This document shows positions 24,264 to 34,144 of a DNA stretch of 49,846 nt, one piece after another. The stretch spans positions 1 through 49,846 of the forward strand of contig NZ_PGCL01000008.1 of the NCBI RefSeq assembly GCF_004297185.1, written 5' to 3'. This stretch comes from Methanofollis fontis. GTDB lineage: Archaea; Halobacteriota; Methanomicrobia; Methanomicrobiales; Methanofollaceae. The stretch's first letter is position 1. Every line of letters starts with the position of its first letter. Below the pieces are notes generated by a model. That model searched no databases and was not told where the DNA came from. It was given only the letters and a program-made list of their open reading frames with translations. The translations under genes were made by a program, and so were the position numbers.

Positions 24264-26156
24264 ATGGACGGCAACGTTGATGTGAAACGTGGCGAACGCG
24301 TGGTCCGCCCGCCACCCTCTCCGGGGGAGGGATCCCGCCTCGGAGACTGGGAAACGGCATACGCACGCTATCGGGAGGACCCGGAGGGATTCTGGGCGGC
24401 GGTGGCAGGTGAGCTTGAGTGGTTCAGGCCCTGGGACCGGGTGCGCGAGTGGCGCCACCCCTATGCCCGCTGGTTTGTGAACGGTGCACTGAACATCACC
24501 CACAACTGCCTCGACCGTCATGCCTCGGGCGACCACCGGAACAAGGTCGCCCTGATCTGGCGGGGGGAGGAGGAGGGTGACGAGCAGGTGCTCACCTACC
24601 GGCAGCTCCACCGGGAAGTGATGCGGTTTGCAAACGCCCTCAAGAACCTCGGCGTCGGCAAGGGGGATACGGTCTGCATCTACATGCCGCTTGTGCCCGA
24701 ACAGATCGTGGCCATGCTCGCATGCGCCCGCATCGGTGCGGTGCACAGCATCGTCTTCGGCGGTTTCGGTGCATCCGCTCTCCACGCCCGGATCCGTGAT
24801 GCAAAGGCGAAGATCATCGTCACCGCCGATGTCGGTTACCGGCGGGGCAAACGGGTCGCCCTCAAGACCATTGTGGACGAGGCGGTCGTCAACGCCCCTT
24901 CGGTCGAACGGATCATCGTGCTGCGCCGGACACGGCCGGAACTCGAACTCTATTCCGAGCTGGAGGTCGATTACGAGGAGTGCATGGCGGCGGCCGATGC
25001 GTTCTGCCCGCCGGAGGTGATGGACGCCGAGGACCCCCTCTTCATCCTCTACACCAGCGGCACGACCGGGACGCCCAAGGGGATCGTCCACACCTGCGGC
25101 GGATACATGGTCGGCGCCTACTACACCTCGCAGTATGTCTTCGATATGCGCGAGAACGACGTCTACTGGTGCACGGCCGACCCGGGCTGGATCACCGGGC
25201 ACTCCTATATCGTCTACGGGCCGCTGGCGGCGGGGGCGACGGTGCTGATCACCGAGACCGTTCCCGACCACCCCGACCCCGGCGTCTGGTGGCGGATCAT
25301 CGAAGATTTCGGCGTGACGATCTTCTATACCGCTCCGACGGCGATCCGCATGTTCATGAAATTCGGGGAGGAGTGGCCGAAACGCTCCTCGCTCGACTCC
25401 CTCCGCCTCATCGGATCGGTCGGCGAACCCCTCAACCCCGAGGCCTTCGAGTGGTATTACCGGGTGATCGGCGGGTCGGCCTGCCCGGTGCTGGACACCT
25501 GGTGGCAGACCGAGACCGGGATGCACATGATCACCACGCTGGCCGGCGAACCGATGAAGCCCGGGTTTGCCGGGAGGCCGATCCCGGGTGTGGCCGCCGA
25601 TGTGGTCGACCGGGAGGGCAATCCGGTCCAGCCCGGTGTCGGGGGGCTGCTCGTGATCACCGAACCATGGCCGGCGATGATGCGGGCGGTCCACAACAAC
25701 GACGAACGCTACCGGCAGTACTGGACGACGGTGAACGGCTACTACACGGCCGGAGACCTGGCGGTCAAGGACGAGGACGGGTATATCATGGTGCTCGGCA
25801 GGGCGGATGACATCATCATCGTGGCCGGTCACAACCTGGGGACGGCGGAGGTGGAGTCGGCCCTTGTCTCGCATGAGGCGGTGGCTGAAGCGGCGGTGAT
25901 CGGTATTCCCGATGCCCTGAAGGGGCAGGCGGTGAAGGCCTTCGTGATCCTGCGGCTCGGGCATGCCCCCTCTGAGAAGCTGAAGTCAGATCTCGTCTAC
26001 CACGTCCGCATGAGCATCGGGCCGATCGCCATGCCCTCGGCGATCGAGTTCGTCGAGAGTCTTCCAAAGACCCGGAGCGGCAAGATCATGCGTCGCGTGC
26101 TGAAGGCGCAGGAGATGGGGATCGATCCCGGCGACATCTCGACGCTGGAGGAGTGA
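24264..26156 (+). CDS. acs: Acetyl-CoA synthetase (AMP-forming)
   Basis: A 630-residue ANL-family enzyme that makes acetyl-CoA from acetate, ATP and CoA through acetyl-AMP. The P-loop-like A3 motif YTSGTTGTPKG is at residues 263-273; WWQTETG (A5) and YTAGDLAVKDEDGY (A8 region) follow, and the C-terminal catalytic Lys607 is in RSGKIMRR. Trp in the acetate pocket is conserved in the WWQTE context. The position usually reading ISGHRLGT reads VAGHNLGT here, a substitution near the hinge worth noting. GGAGGTG lies seven bases before the ATG. In a hydrogenotrophic methanogen it would serve acetate assimilation. The divergent HTH-PAS regulator probably controls it. Confidence 0.95.
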   Translation: MDGNVDVKRGERVVRPPPSPGEGSRLGDWETAYARYREDPEGFWAAVAGELEWFRPWDRVREWRHPYARWFVNGALNITHNCLDRHASGDHRNKVALIWRGEEEGDEQVLTYRQLHREVMRFANALKNLGVGKGDTVCIYMPLVPEQIVAMLACARIGAVHSIVFGGFGASALHARIRDAKAKIIVTADVGYRRGKRVALKTIVDEAVVNAPSVERIIVLRRTRPELELYSELEVDYEECMAAADAFCPPEVMDAEDPLFILYTSGTTGTPKGIVHTCGGYMVGAYYTSQYVFDMRENDVYWCTADPGWITGHSYIVYGPLAAGATVLITETVPDHPDPGVWWRIIEDFGVTIFYTAPTAIRMFMKFGEEWPKRSSLDSLRLIGSVGEPLNPEAFEWYYRVIGGSACPVLDTWWQTETGMHMITTLAGEPMKPGFAGRPIPGVAADVVDREGNPVQPGVGGLLVITEPWPAMMRAVHNNDERYRQYWTTVNGYYTAGDLAVKDEDGYIMVLGRADDIIIVAGHNLGTAEVESALVSHEAVAEAAVIGIPDALKGQAVKAFVILRLGHAPSEKLKSDLVYHVRMSIGPIAMPSAIEFVESLPKTRSGKIMRRVLKAQEMGIDPGDISTLEE

Positions 26157-26183
26157 GGGGGGTGTTCGAACCCCCGTCGATCC

Positions 26184-26191
26184 TTACATAT
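26184..26191 (+). promoter_or_regulatory. TATA box of the aldehyde dehydrogenase gene
   Basis: TTACATAT is centred 27 bases before the ATG at 26215 and no ribosome binding site is present, so a leaderless transcript is likely. Confidence 0.5.
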
Positions 26192-26214
26192 GGGCGTTCA
26201 TCCCTCTCTCATCC

Positions 26215-27639
26215 ATGACAGCACCACGCCCCTTCCTCGTCGGCGGGGAATGGCGAACGAACGATTCGGTCCTGGAGGTGACATTCCCCCATGACGGAAC
26301 GACGACGGCGCGTGTCTGCCGCGCCGCCGCGGACGACTGCGAGGATGCCGTCCGGGCGGCCGTACGGGGCTTCGCCCTGAGCCGGAGGCTCCCGCTTCAT
26401 GAACGTATTTCCGTTCTCCGGCGGCTTGCCGCCCTCATCGAGGCGCGAAAAGATGAGATCGCAGAGGTGATCACCATGGAGGCCGGAAAAACCGCCACTC
26501 TTGCCGCCATCGAGGTGGAGCGGGCGCGGGATACGATCCTCCTCTCGGCCGAGGAGGCGGGACGGGTCTATGGGGAGATCCTGCCCCTCGACCTGACACC
26601 CGCCGCCGCCGGGCGGACCGCCTATCTCCGCCGGGTGCCGCTCGGCATCGTGCTGGCGATCACACCCTTCAACTTTCCCTTCAATCTCGCCTGCCATAAG
26701 GTGGGGCCGGCAGTGGCGGCTGGAAACGCCGTCATCCTCCGCCCCTCCTCACAGACTCCGGTCTCCGGACTGATCCTGGGTGAACTCCTGCTCGAGGCGG
26801 GCTACCCGCCGGAGGCGGTCTCGGTCCTCCCCTGCAGCACCGACCTGGCTGAATGGATGGTGAGGGATGGACGGATCGCCTGTCTCTCCTTTACCGGCAG
26901 TCCGGCGGTGGGGTGGAGTCTGCGGGAGATCGCCGGCAGAAAACGGGTCGGTCTGGAACTCGGCGGCAATGCCGCGGTGATCGTCCACCGCGATGCCGAT
27001 CTCCCGTATGCCGCTGAACGTATCGTGCAGGGTGGGTTCTCCAATGCCGGGCAGGTCTGCATCTCGGTCCAGCGGGTGTTCATCCATCGCGACGTCTACC
27101 GGAGCTGTGTCGAGATGATCCTGGAGGCGTCCGGGAGCCTTCGTACCGGCGACCCCCGCGATCCCGCAACCGACGTCGGACCGATGATCTCCGAGGGTGC
27201 GGCCGCTGCTGCCATGGAAAAGGTGGACGAGGCGGTGCAGGAGGGCGCCAGCGTCCTCTGCGGCGGGACACGCTCCGGCACCCTCTTTGCCCCCACCGTG
27301 CTCGCCGACACCACGGCCGGCATGCGGGTGAACGCCACCGAGATCTTTGCCCCGGTCATCACCGTGACGCCCTACAGCCGTTTTTCTGAGGCACTGGCGG
27401 CGGCGAACGATTCGGTCTTCGGCCTCCAGACCGGGATCTTCACCGATTCACTGGAACGGACCTTTGCCTCGTTCGATGAGGTCGAGGCCGGCACCCTCAT
27501 TGTCAACGATATCCCGACCTTCCGGGCCGATGCCCAGCCCTATGGTGGTGTGAAGGCCTCGGGAATCGGGCGTGAGGGGCCCAGGTATGCGATCGAGGAG
27601 ATGACCGGGATGCGGGTGATGGTGCTGAACCGCCGGTAA
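26215..27639 (+). CDS. NAD(P)-dependent aldehyde dehydrogenase
   Basis: A 474-residue member of the aldehyde dehydrogenase superfamily. FNFPFNLACHKVGPAVAAGN is the cofactor-binding strand-loop, SFTGSPAVG the Rossmann turn, Glu248 in LELGGN the general base and Cys282 in FSNAGQVCISVQR the nucleophile. The C-terminal PYGGVKASGIGREG is typical of the superfamily. In methanogens the nearest known role is lactaldehyde dehydrogenase for coenzyme F420 (CofA); glyceraldehyde-3-phosphate (GapN-like) or succinate-semialdehyde oxidation are alternatives. It follows acs by 58 bases but has its own TATA box. It ends nine bases from the convergent histidine kinase. Confidence 0.88.
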   Translation: MTAPRPFLVGGEWRTNDSVLEVTFPHDGTTTARVCRAAADDCEDAVRAAVRGFALSRRLPLHERISVLRRLAALIEARKDEIAEVITMEAGKTATLAAIEVERARDTILLSAEEAGRVYGEILPLDLTPAAAGRTAYLRRVPLGIVLAITPFNFPFNLACHKVGPAVAAGNAVILRPSSQTPVSGLILGELLLEAGYPPEAVSVLPCSTDLAEWMVRDGRIACLSFTGSPAVGWSLREIAGRKRVGLELGGNAAVIVHRDADLPYAAERIVQGGFSNAGQVCISVQRVFIHRDVYRSCVEMILEASGSLRTGDPRDPATDVGPMISEGAAAAAMEKVDEAVQEGASVLCGGTRSGTLFAPTVLADTTAGMRVNATEIFAPVITVTPYSRFSEALAAANDSVFGLQTGIFTDSLERTFASFDEVEAGTLIVNDIPTFRADAQPYGGVKASGIGREGPRYAIEEMTGMRVMVLNRR

Positions 27640-27648
27640 AAAAAGTAT

Positions 27649-30621
27649 TCAGAACTGACGGGCACCCTGATCGGCGATCTCATGTGCTTCGGCAGGGGTC
27701 GTCCGCCACCCGTCCCTCTGCACGTGGATCTCAAAGCGCGCTCCTTCTCCCTCGGTCCCGGTCTCGATGATCTGCATGCCGGTGATCGAGCAGATCTCCC
27801 TGGAGAGGAAGAGACCGAGTCCGGTATGGTTGCCCACGCCCCGCTTGAAGATCTGTTCCTTCTGGGCGTCGGGAACGCCTCTGCCATCATCCTGCCAGAT
27901 GATCCTGCCGTAGCCGTCGTCCTGATCCCAGGAGACCGTGATCTGTCTGACGGTGCCACCGTGGCGGATGGAGTTGTCGAGCAGGTTGTTGAAGACCTTC
28001 CCGAAGAGGGGATCGGCGTAGACCTCAATCCCCTCGATTGTGGAGGTGATGGTGACCCCCTCCGCCCTGAGGGGGATGATCGTCCTTTGTATGTCGATCC
28101 ATTGTGGTTTTCCCACTCCGATATCCTGGTAATCTCTGGTGAACTCGATCTGCTCCCTGATATTCTCTGCCGCATTCTTCATCAGGCGCAGATAATCGGT
28201 GATGGGTCCTGCCTCCGCCTCCTCCTCTGCAATCTCAACATACCCGAGGAGGACGGTGAGTTGATTGAGAATGTCATGGCGGGTGATCGAACTCATGATC
28301 CGCAGTTTATCGTTGGTATGGGAGAGGGACTCGGAGAAGCGTTTGAGTTCGGCGGCGTGGTATTCGAGTTCCTTCTCCATGATCTGTCGTTCGGTGATAT
28401 CGGTGAAGACCAGCAGAACGGCATCCCTGTTCTGGTAGATGATCGGCGCCGCCCTCATCATGACGGGCAGGGGCGAGTTTCCATATGCATACAGTATGAT
28501 CTCGATGGTTTTTCCGGTGGCGCCGTCCTGTGCTCCTTTCACCTGTTCCTTGAATGATTCTACTGAAGAGGGGGCAACGAGGGCCGAAATCTGCATGCCA
28601 GTCAGATCACCGCCGTCCGGTGCGAGCGCTGACCCTGATGCCGGGTTGGCAAACACGATCTCGCCTTCTGTGGAGATGACAATGATATATTCGGGCAGTC
28701 CCTCGATCAGTTGCCGGTTCAGGAGGTCCTTCTCTGCTGCTTCTTCCTCCGCCTGTTTGCGCTGGGTGATGTCGCGGATGGAGACGACGATGATGCGATC
28801 GCCCCTGTAGAGGATTGTCCTGCCGATGGCCTCGACAACCCTTTCCTCCCCGGTTGTGGTGATAACAGAGTATTCGGCGAGGTAATTTTCTCTCCCGCCC
28901 CGGGCCTTCATCACGTCCCTGAAGACTTCCTGTGCTGATGTCGGGTGGACAAAATCGAGCACAGATCGTCCGATTGCCTCATCGACCGATTCGATGTCGG
29001 CGAGATCACAGGCAGCGTTATTTGCATAGAGGATGATCCCGTCCATGTCCAGTATGAGGGCGCCGTCGATGAGAGCGTCCATCAGGGTCGAAAAAAATTC
29101 TTCCCGCTCCCTCAGGGATTCTGCTGCTCTCCACTCCTGTGTAATGTCCCTGAAGCTCCATACCTGTCCGCCAGTGTCGTTTTCCCCGGCATGGAAACCT
29201 ACCCGGTATTCTAAGACCCTCCTATCTTTAAGGGTGAGGATGCCCCGGCATTTTCCCCCGGGGTGCTTCCCGCGTGTCCCCACATAATCCTGGAATGCCC
29301 GGGGGTCGATCGCCAGATCTGCAATTTGCTCCCTGACTGCCTTTTCTGTGAGTTCATCTCCGGATAACCGCCACATTTCCCTGAACTTTCGGTTGCAGGT
29401 GACAACCTCCCCGTGGGCATCGATGGCGATGATGCCGTCGTGCACGGTTTCGAAGGTGGCGGCGAGGGTGGCCTCACTCTTCCTCAGGGCTCCTTCCGCC
29501 TGTTTTCTGTCGGTGATGTCCCGGAGGGTGCCCTCGATGTGCCCGCCTTCTCCATCTGCTTCTGGTACAAAGCGGGCATTGATGGAAAGCGTGATCAAAC
29601 GCCCGCCCTTTGTTCTGAAGCACATTTCCCGGTCATGGACGCCTGAGGTTTCCAGCACCTCGGTGAGGATTTTCTGTGCCTCTTCTTCTGAGAAGAACAG
29701 GAACCCCGCATCTCTGCTGACGATCTCCTCAGGTTTCCATCCGAGGATCCGCTCACATGAGGGGGAGGCGACCTCCACCATCCCCATGGTGGTGATCCTG
29801 AAATAGACGTCGATAAGGGAGGAAAAAATCAGACGATAGTTTTCTTCACTGGATTTCAGCGCCTCTTTTGCCAGGAGGAGGTCGGTGATGTCGGTGGAGG
29901 TGACGATGACGGCTGGTTCGCCCTCAATAATGCAGGTGTCTGCGGAGATGTCGAGCGTCCGTTCGGCACCCTCCGCTGTTATCACCCGCATGAGCGAGCG
30001 GGACGGGGGCAGTTCGCCCCTGACCCGTCCCTGCGCATATGCCTTCATGGCGTTGCGGTCATCTGGATGGACGAGGTCCCACATGTCCATTGCGGCGAGC
30101 TGGTCGGTACTATAGCCGATCAGACGTTCTGCCGCGGGGTTTGCATACCTGATCCGGTCATTCTGGTGAATCCAGATCATCGCCGCCGTCGTCTCAGATA
30201 TCGCCCTGAAGACCTCTTCTCGCTCCTTCAGGGCGTCCATAATGCGGTTGCGCTCTACCGCCACCCGTACCTTATGGGAGAGATCTGTCAGCCATGCCGC
30301 AGGATCCCCGCCTTTCTCGACATAGAAATCGGCGCCGCTGTTGAGTGCCTCAATGGCGACTTTTTCATGCCCCTTGCCGGTGAAGAGGATGAAGGGAATG
30401 GTGCTGCCCTGTGCGCGGATCTCCCTGAGGAGCAGAACGCCGGTGGATTCGGCCATGTCATAATCTGCGACGATGGCATCATATCTCCCCCCGGCAAGCA
30501 TCTGCAACGCCCCGGCGACTGTCCCGGCGGTATCGATGGTGAATGCATCATCCTCTTCGAGGAGAAGGCGGATGATATTGAGCATTTCTGGCTCGTCATC
30601 GACACAGAGCAGGGAGATCAT
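27649..30621 (-). CDS. Hybrid sensor: receiver domain, five PAS domains, histidine kinase
   Basis: A 990-residue soluble signalling protein. Residues 1-120 are a receiver domain with Asp8/Asp9, phospho-acceptor Asp53 (IVADYDM), Thr81 and Lys103. Five PAS domains follow (about 130-255, 256-385, 386-510, 511-635, 636-765), most ending in the DIT linker signature. The dimerisation helix holds the candidate phospho-His in SSITRHDILNQL. The ATPase domain has an N box (FNNLLDNSIRHGG), G1 (DDGRGVP) and G2 (HTGLGLFLS). There is no transmembrane segment, so the signal is cytoplasmic (redox, gas or small molecule). An N-terminal rather than C-terminal receiver implies phosphorylation input from another kinase. 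GGTGA lies seven bases before the ATG. No cognate output gene is adjacent. Confidence 0.92.
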   Translation of the reverse strand: MISLLCVDDEPEMLNIIRLLLEEDDAFTIDTAGTVAGALQMLAGGRYDAIVADYDMAESTGVLLLREIRAQGSTIPFILFTGKGHEKVAIEALNSGADFYVEKGGDPAAWLTDLSHKVRVAVERNRIMDALKEREEVFRAISETTAAMIWIHQNDRIRYANPAAERLIGYSTDQLAAMDMWDLVHPDDRNAMKAYAQGRVRGELPPSRSLMRVITAEGAERTLDISADTCIIEGEPAVIVTSTDITDLLLAKEALKSSEENYRLIFSSLIDVYFRITTMGMVEVASPSCERILGWKPEEIVSRDAGFLFFSEEEAQKILTEVLETSGVHDREMCFRTKGGRLITLSINARFVPEADGEGGHIEGTLRDITDRKQAEGALRKSEATLAATFETVHDGIIAIDAHGEVVTCNRKFREMWRLSGDELTEKAVREQIADLAIDPRAFQDYVGTRGKHPGGKCRGILTLKDRRVLEYRVGFHAGENDTGGQVWSFRDITQEWRAAESLREREEFFSTLMDALIDGALILDMDGIILYANNAACDLADIESVDEAIGRSVLDFVHPTSAQEVFRDVMKARGGRENYLAEYSVITTTGEERVVEAIGRTILYRGDRIIVVSIRDITQRKQAEEEAAEKDLLNRQLIEGLPEYIIVISTEGEIVFANPASGSALAPDGGDLTGMQISALVAPSSVESFKEQVKGAQDGATGKTIEIILYAYGNSPLPVMMRAAPIIYQNRDAVLLVFTDITERQIMEKELEYHAAELKRFSESLSHTNDKLRIMSSITRHDILNQLTVLLGYVEIAEEEAEAGPITDYLRLMKNAAENIREQIEFTRDYQDIGVGKPQWIDIQRTIIPLRAEGVTITSTIEGIEVYADPLFGKVFNNLLDNSIRHGGTVRQITVSWDQDDGYGRIIWQDDGRGVPDAQKEQIFKRGVGNHTGLGLFLSREICSITGMQIIETGTEGEGARFEIHVQRDGWRTTPAEAHEIADQGARQF

Positions 30622-31099
30622 GAAGGTTCACCTATCCTGCCCCCGGGCAGGATCGATCTATTGATGAGTATGTGCTGTTCCCTTCTTTTAATCTGTCGAA
30701 TGTTTTCTGTGAGGGAAAAACAGCATTAATGGATTTATTTGATTTAAAATCTCCTTATTTTTGTTTTTCACTGCCTGGAGGGTTTTTTCCAAATCTCCCT
30801 CCCGGTATACAGACGTGGGTCGTAGTGGTGCCGACTCTGTCTGCGGCACGCCCTGCCGATGTTCGGAGGTGAAAAGCAGATGTCCACGCCCTGATCGACC
30901 GGCAATTCCGCCCTGACGGTTATCATGTCGGGGTAATGTGGGGGTCGCCGCCAGGCAGGCGGTGATGCACCTGTATGTCATCTCATTCCGCGCTATGCCG
31001 CGGATTTTGCCGATCCGCGGGGCGGGGTGCGCGGTGTGGTCCCGGACCGTCGTATCTGCTGAATGGTCGTTCATCCGGGATAAAAAAAGATATGGGGGT
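30622..31099. other. 478-base intergenic region with an AT-rich block and a hairpin
   Basis: No convincing gene. Positions 30670-30800 are markedly AT-rich compared with the rest of the window and probably hold the promoter of the histidine kinase. A perfect hairpin lies at 30998-31020: CCGCGGAT, seven bases, ATCCGCGG. It lies 80-100 bases past the lipoprotein stop codon on the minus strand but has no following T-tract. Confidence 0.5.
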
Positions 31100-31825
31100 T
31101 CAGGAGATGGAAATGCTCCAGTTCCCTCGTGAATTGATATTGAGCAGATAGTTGCCAGCTTCGGGGATGGTTGAGGTGGCGTTGCCGCTGAACGGGCAGT
31201 GCTCATAGTGGAAGGGCTGGACATAGGTGTTGGTCGGGTCCATGATGATCGCGCCGGAGGTGTTGTAGAGCCAGACCCAGAAGACCTCGCCGCCGTCGCA
31301 GGATGCCGAAAAGGTGACATTGCCCTCCGGGAGATCGATCCAGGTGCTCACCGAATCGCCCGCACCGCTGAATGTGAAGGGGATCTCCTGTGCCCTCTCC
31401 TGCGGCGGTTCTGCGATACTGATGGTCCAGTCGCCGTCGGCGGTGACATTCACCTGATAGGTGCCGTTCTCCTCGGTGCCCACTGCCTGGACGCCCGAAT
31501 AGGGGGCGGTGGCGTGGACGACCTGGTCATAGATCGTCTGGCCTGAGATCTCGACCACAAACGGTCCGCTCCCGTCGGCGGTCATATCGAAGAGGAGGAG
31601 TTCACCGATGAGGTCGACTGAGCGCGTGGCGTTTCCGGTCCCGCTCAGCACGCTCTCCGCCGCTGCCGGTGTGGTGGGGGTGGGGGTGAGCGTTGGTGTC
31701 TCTGTCCCGGTGTCGGGCGTGCTCCCCAGACATCCTGCCCCAAGAAGAAGGACGGCGAGGATGAGGGCTGTGGCAATCAGCATGTGTCGCATGGAGAATG
31801 ATGAGATCGTCAGACGGATAAGCAT
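31100..31825 (-). CDS. Secreted lipoprotein of unknown function
   Basis: A 241-residue exported protein with a signal peptide ending in the lipobox LLLGAGC, a Thr/Pro-rich spacer (TPTLTPTPTTP) and a beta-rich body. The body contains two similar units, each ending in an NWSIS/DWTIS strand (WTISIAEPPQ and the C-terminal WSISIS), suggesting a duplicated beta-sandwich of about 95 residues. It would be lipid-anchored to the outer face of the cytoplasmic membrane. GGAGG lies three bases before the ATG at 31825; the ATG at 31792, which gives a more usual signal peptide, is the alternative start. It is divergent from the alpha/beta hydrolase gene. No ligand can be inferred. Confidence 0.8.
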   Translation of the reverse strand: MLIRLTISSFSMRHMLIATALILAVLLLGAGCLGSTPDTGTETPTLTPTPTTPAAAESVLSGTGNATRSVDLIGELLLFDMTADGSGPFVVEISGQTIYDQVVHATAPYSGVQAVGTEENGTYQVNVTADGDWTISIAEPPQERAQEIPFTFSGAGDSVSTWIDLPEGNVTFSASCDGGEVFWVWLYNTSGAIIMDPTNTYVQPFHYEHCPFSGNATSTIPEAGNYLLNINSRGNWSISIS

Positions 31826-31882
31826 GCTCCTCCCCGGGCCATTTCGAAGTCTCTATCTGTTGGTCCTTCCATCTCAGGATGA

Positions 31883-32680
31883 ATGCAGATGAAGAGCGTG
31901 CCTGTGGATGATATCGAGATCGCCTATCAGGAGATCGGTGAGGGCGATCCCCTGGTGATGATCACCGGATCCTCGGCGACGATGGATATGTGGTCGCCCG
32001 CCCTGCTGGATGCCCTTTCCCGTCAGCGCCGCCTGATCCTGTTTGATAACCGGGGGATGGGCTTCACCACCACCTCAGACAGGGAGTTTTCCATCCCCCT
32101 GTTTGCTGAGGATACCGTCGGATTGATGGACGCCCTCGGTATCGAGCGGGCGGACATATTCGGGTGGTCGATGGGAGGATATATCGCTCAGGAACTGGTG
32201 CTCCACCACCCGGAGAGGGTGAACCGGATGGTGCTCTATGCCGCCAGTCCAGGCGGGGAGGCAGAAGTCCCGCCGTCTGATGCGGTGATCGCGGCCCTCG
32301 GGGACACATCCGGATCCCCGGAGGAGCAGGGGATGCGCCTATTGTCCCTGCTCTTTCCCCGCGAATGGATGGAGCAGAACCCCGATCCCTCGGCATATTT
32401 TCCATTCGTCACTGAAACAATGCTTCCAGAGAGCATCATACGCCAGAACCGTGCGTGCGAAACCTGGGAGGGTACAGCATCCCGTCTCTTTACCATACCG
32501 TCCCCTGTGCTCCTCATCACCGGCACCGGGGACGTGATCGTCCCGCCGGAAAACTCCTATATTCTCGGTGAGGGGATCACCGACTCGTGGATCGTCAAGG
32601 TGCCGGGCGGCGGTCACGGGCTGATGTACCAGGAACCACAAAAAATGGCCGAGATTGTGCAGTTCTTCCTCAGTTGCTGA
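31883..32680 (+). CDS. Alpha/beta-fold hydrolase
   Basis: A 265-residue cytoplasmic protein with a standard alpha/beta hydrolase core. The nucleophile Ser96 lies in GWSMGG, the oxyanion region is in the MITGSSATMDMW loop, the acid is in ITGTGDVIVPP and the catalytic His in GGGHGLM. DNRGMGFTTT resembles esterases and haloperoxidase-like members. The substrate is unknown; carboxylester or lactone hydrolysis is most likely. The ATG at 31883 is preceded by AGGATGA; an ATG two codons later is possible. T7 at 32692-32698 follows the stop codon. No neighbouring pathway genes narrow the role. Confidence 0.85.
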   Translation: MQMKSVPVDDIEIAYQEIGEGDPLVMITGSSATMDMWSPALLDALSRQRRLILFDNRGMGFTTTSDREFSIPLFAEDTVGLMDALGIERADIFGWSMGGYIAQELVLHHPERVNRMVLYAASPGGEAEVPPSDAVIAALGDTSGSPEEQGMRLLSLLFPREWMEQNPDPSAYFPFVTETMLPESIIRQNRACETWEGTASRLFTIPSPVLLITGTGDVIVPPENSYILGEGITDSWIVKVPGGGHGLMYQEPQKMAEIVQFFLSC

Positions 32681-32691
32681 GGTCGTACCCC

Positions 32692-32698
32692 TTTTTTT
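32692..32698 (+). terminator. T7 terminator after the alpha/beta hydrolase
   Basis: Seven T lie 12 bases past the stop codon of the hydrolase gene. Confidence 0.45.
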
Positions 32699-32818
32699 GG
32701 CGTCCCCTCCCTGATCCTCACGATCCCGAGGTGACCGTCGAGGCAGACTGACCGCTCTGTTTTTGGTGTGTCGGGGATATCCGGGATGGGGCGAATGGGT
32801 GTGGAGGTGGGGGACGAC

Positions 32819-34129
32819 GTGAGGGCAGAGGGCGCCGGCAGGCGGGTGCTCATCCCCCTGCTGATGGTGAACTTCATCAACACCCTGGGGTTCAGCATCG
32901 TCATCCCCTTCCTGATCTTTCTGGTGGAGGGATATGGCGGCAACCCCTTCATCTACGGTCTGCTCGGTTCCACCTATCCGGCATGCCAGCTCCTGGGCGC
33001 TCCTGTGCTCGGGCGCTGGTCTGACCTCTACGGGCGGCGGCGGATCCTGCTGCTCAGCCAGTTCGGCACCGCCCTCTCCTGGTGCCTGTTTCTGGCATCT
33101 TTTTTTGTCCCGTTCACTATGCTGCTTGCTGTCGACTCGCCGGTGGCGGGTGCGTTCCTGCTGACCCTCCCCCTCGTGGTCTTGTTTGCGGCGCGGGCGC
33201 TCGACGGGATCACCGGCGGCAACGTCTCGGTGGCGAACGCCTATCTCGCCGACATCACCCCGGAACGGGAGCGGAGCAGGAATTTCGGCCGGATGTCGAT
33301 CTCGACGAACCTCGGGTTTATCGTTGGACCGGCACTCGCCGGTGTGCTGGCCGCCGGGGTCTATGGCGAGATGGCCCCGGTGCTCGGGGCGCTCTTCATC
33401 TCGGTCGCCGGTCTGGTCGTCATCCTCCTCTGGCTGCCAGAATCTGGAAGGTGCGCTATCAGGAAGGGGGAGGGGCGGGGCGGGATCATGCGGGTGCTGG
33501 GGATGGAACCGGCGAGATGCAATGGTCCGGCCGACCTGAAGAAAACCCGGATCCGGGCGATCCTGAGTCTGCGGCATATCCCTTTCCTGATGCTCCTCTA
33601 TTTTGTCCTCTTTCTCGGGTTCAATATCTACTACACCTCATTTGTGGTGTTTGCGGCAGGAGATCTCTCCTGGACGGCAGCGGAGATCGGGCTCTATTTC
33701 TCGGTTCTGAGCGTATTGATGGTCATCGTCCAGGGGCCGGTGCTCTCGTGGGCGTCCGGGCGATGGGCGGAGAGCACCCTGATCGTCCTCGGGTGCTGGG
33801 TGCTCGGGCTGAACTTCCTCCTCCTCCTCACCGAACACCTCGCCCTGATCTACCTTGCCGTCGTCTTTTTTGCGCTCGGGAACGGGCTGATGTGGCCTTC
33901 GTTCCTCGCCCTCCTCTCAAAGATCGCCGGCCCCGTCCATCAGGGGGCGGTGCAGGGTGCTGGCGGCAGCGCCGGCGGTCTGGCGAGTATCGTCGGGCTT
34001 ATCTCTGGCGGTCTGCTCTATGGGGCGATCGGAAGCCGTACCTTCCTGATCGCTGCCGCGATTGTATTTGCTGCAGGCGCCCTCTCCTTCAGGCTCGTCG
34101 GGATCGGGCGTGAGTTCGAGGCCGGTTGA
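32819..34129 (+). CDS. MFS transporter, tetracycline-exporter-like (DHA1)
   Basis: A membrane protein of 436 residues with twelve hydrophobic segments. GRWSDLYGRRRILL is the motif A loop after helix 2, GNVSVANAYLADITPERERSRNFG the loop after helix 4, and NLGFIVGPALAG the helix-5 antiporter motif. The order and spacing resemble TetA/MdtG-type DHA1 exporters. The role would be proton-coupled efflux of an unknown compound. A GTG at 32819 is chosen because GGAGGTG lies nine bases upstream and the protein then begins shortly before helix 1; in-frame starts at 32768, 32786 and 32795 cannot be excluded. It is convergent with the DUF3795 gene. Confidence 0.85.
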   Translation: MRAEGAGRRVLIPLLMVNFINTLGFSIVIPFLIFLVEGYGGNPFIYGLLGSTYPACQLLGAPVLGRWSDLYGRRRILLLSQFGTALSWCLFLASFFVPFTMLLAVDSPVAGAFLLTLPLVVLFAARALDGITGGNVSVANAYLADITPERERSRNFGRMSISTNLGFIVGPALAGVLAAGVYGEMAPVLGALFISVAGLVVILLWLPESGRCAIRKGEGRGGIMRVLGMEPARCNGPADLKKTRIRAILSLRHIPFLMLLYFVLFLGFNIYYTSFVVFAAGDLSWTAAEIGLYFSVLSVLMVIVQGPVLSWASGRWAESTLIVLGCWVLGLNFLLLLTEHLALIYLAVVFFALGNGLMWPSFLALLSKIAGPVHQGAVQGAGGSAGGLASIVGLISGGLLYGAIGSRTFLIAAAIVFAAGALSFRLVGIGREFEAG

Positions 34130-34144
34130 GACCCCCTCCCCGGA

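Noticed and set aside
24216-25964. A 582-codon minus-strand open frame opposite acs
   Set aside because: acs is unmistakable on the plus strand; high GC with third-position bias leaves long open antisense frames.
30688-31320. A 210-codon minus-strand frame spanning the gap upstream of the histidine kinase
   Set aside because: It overlaps the lipoprotein in another frame, is of low complexity in its first half and has no ribosome binding site or domain.
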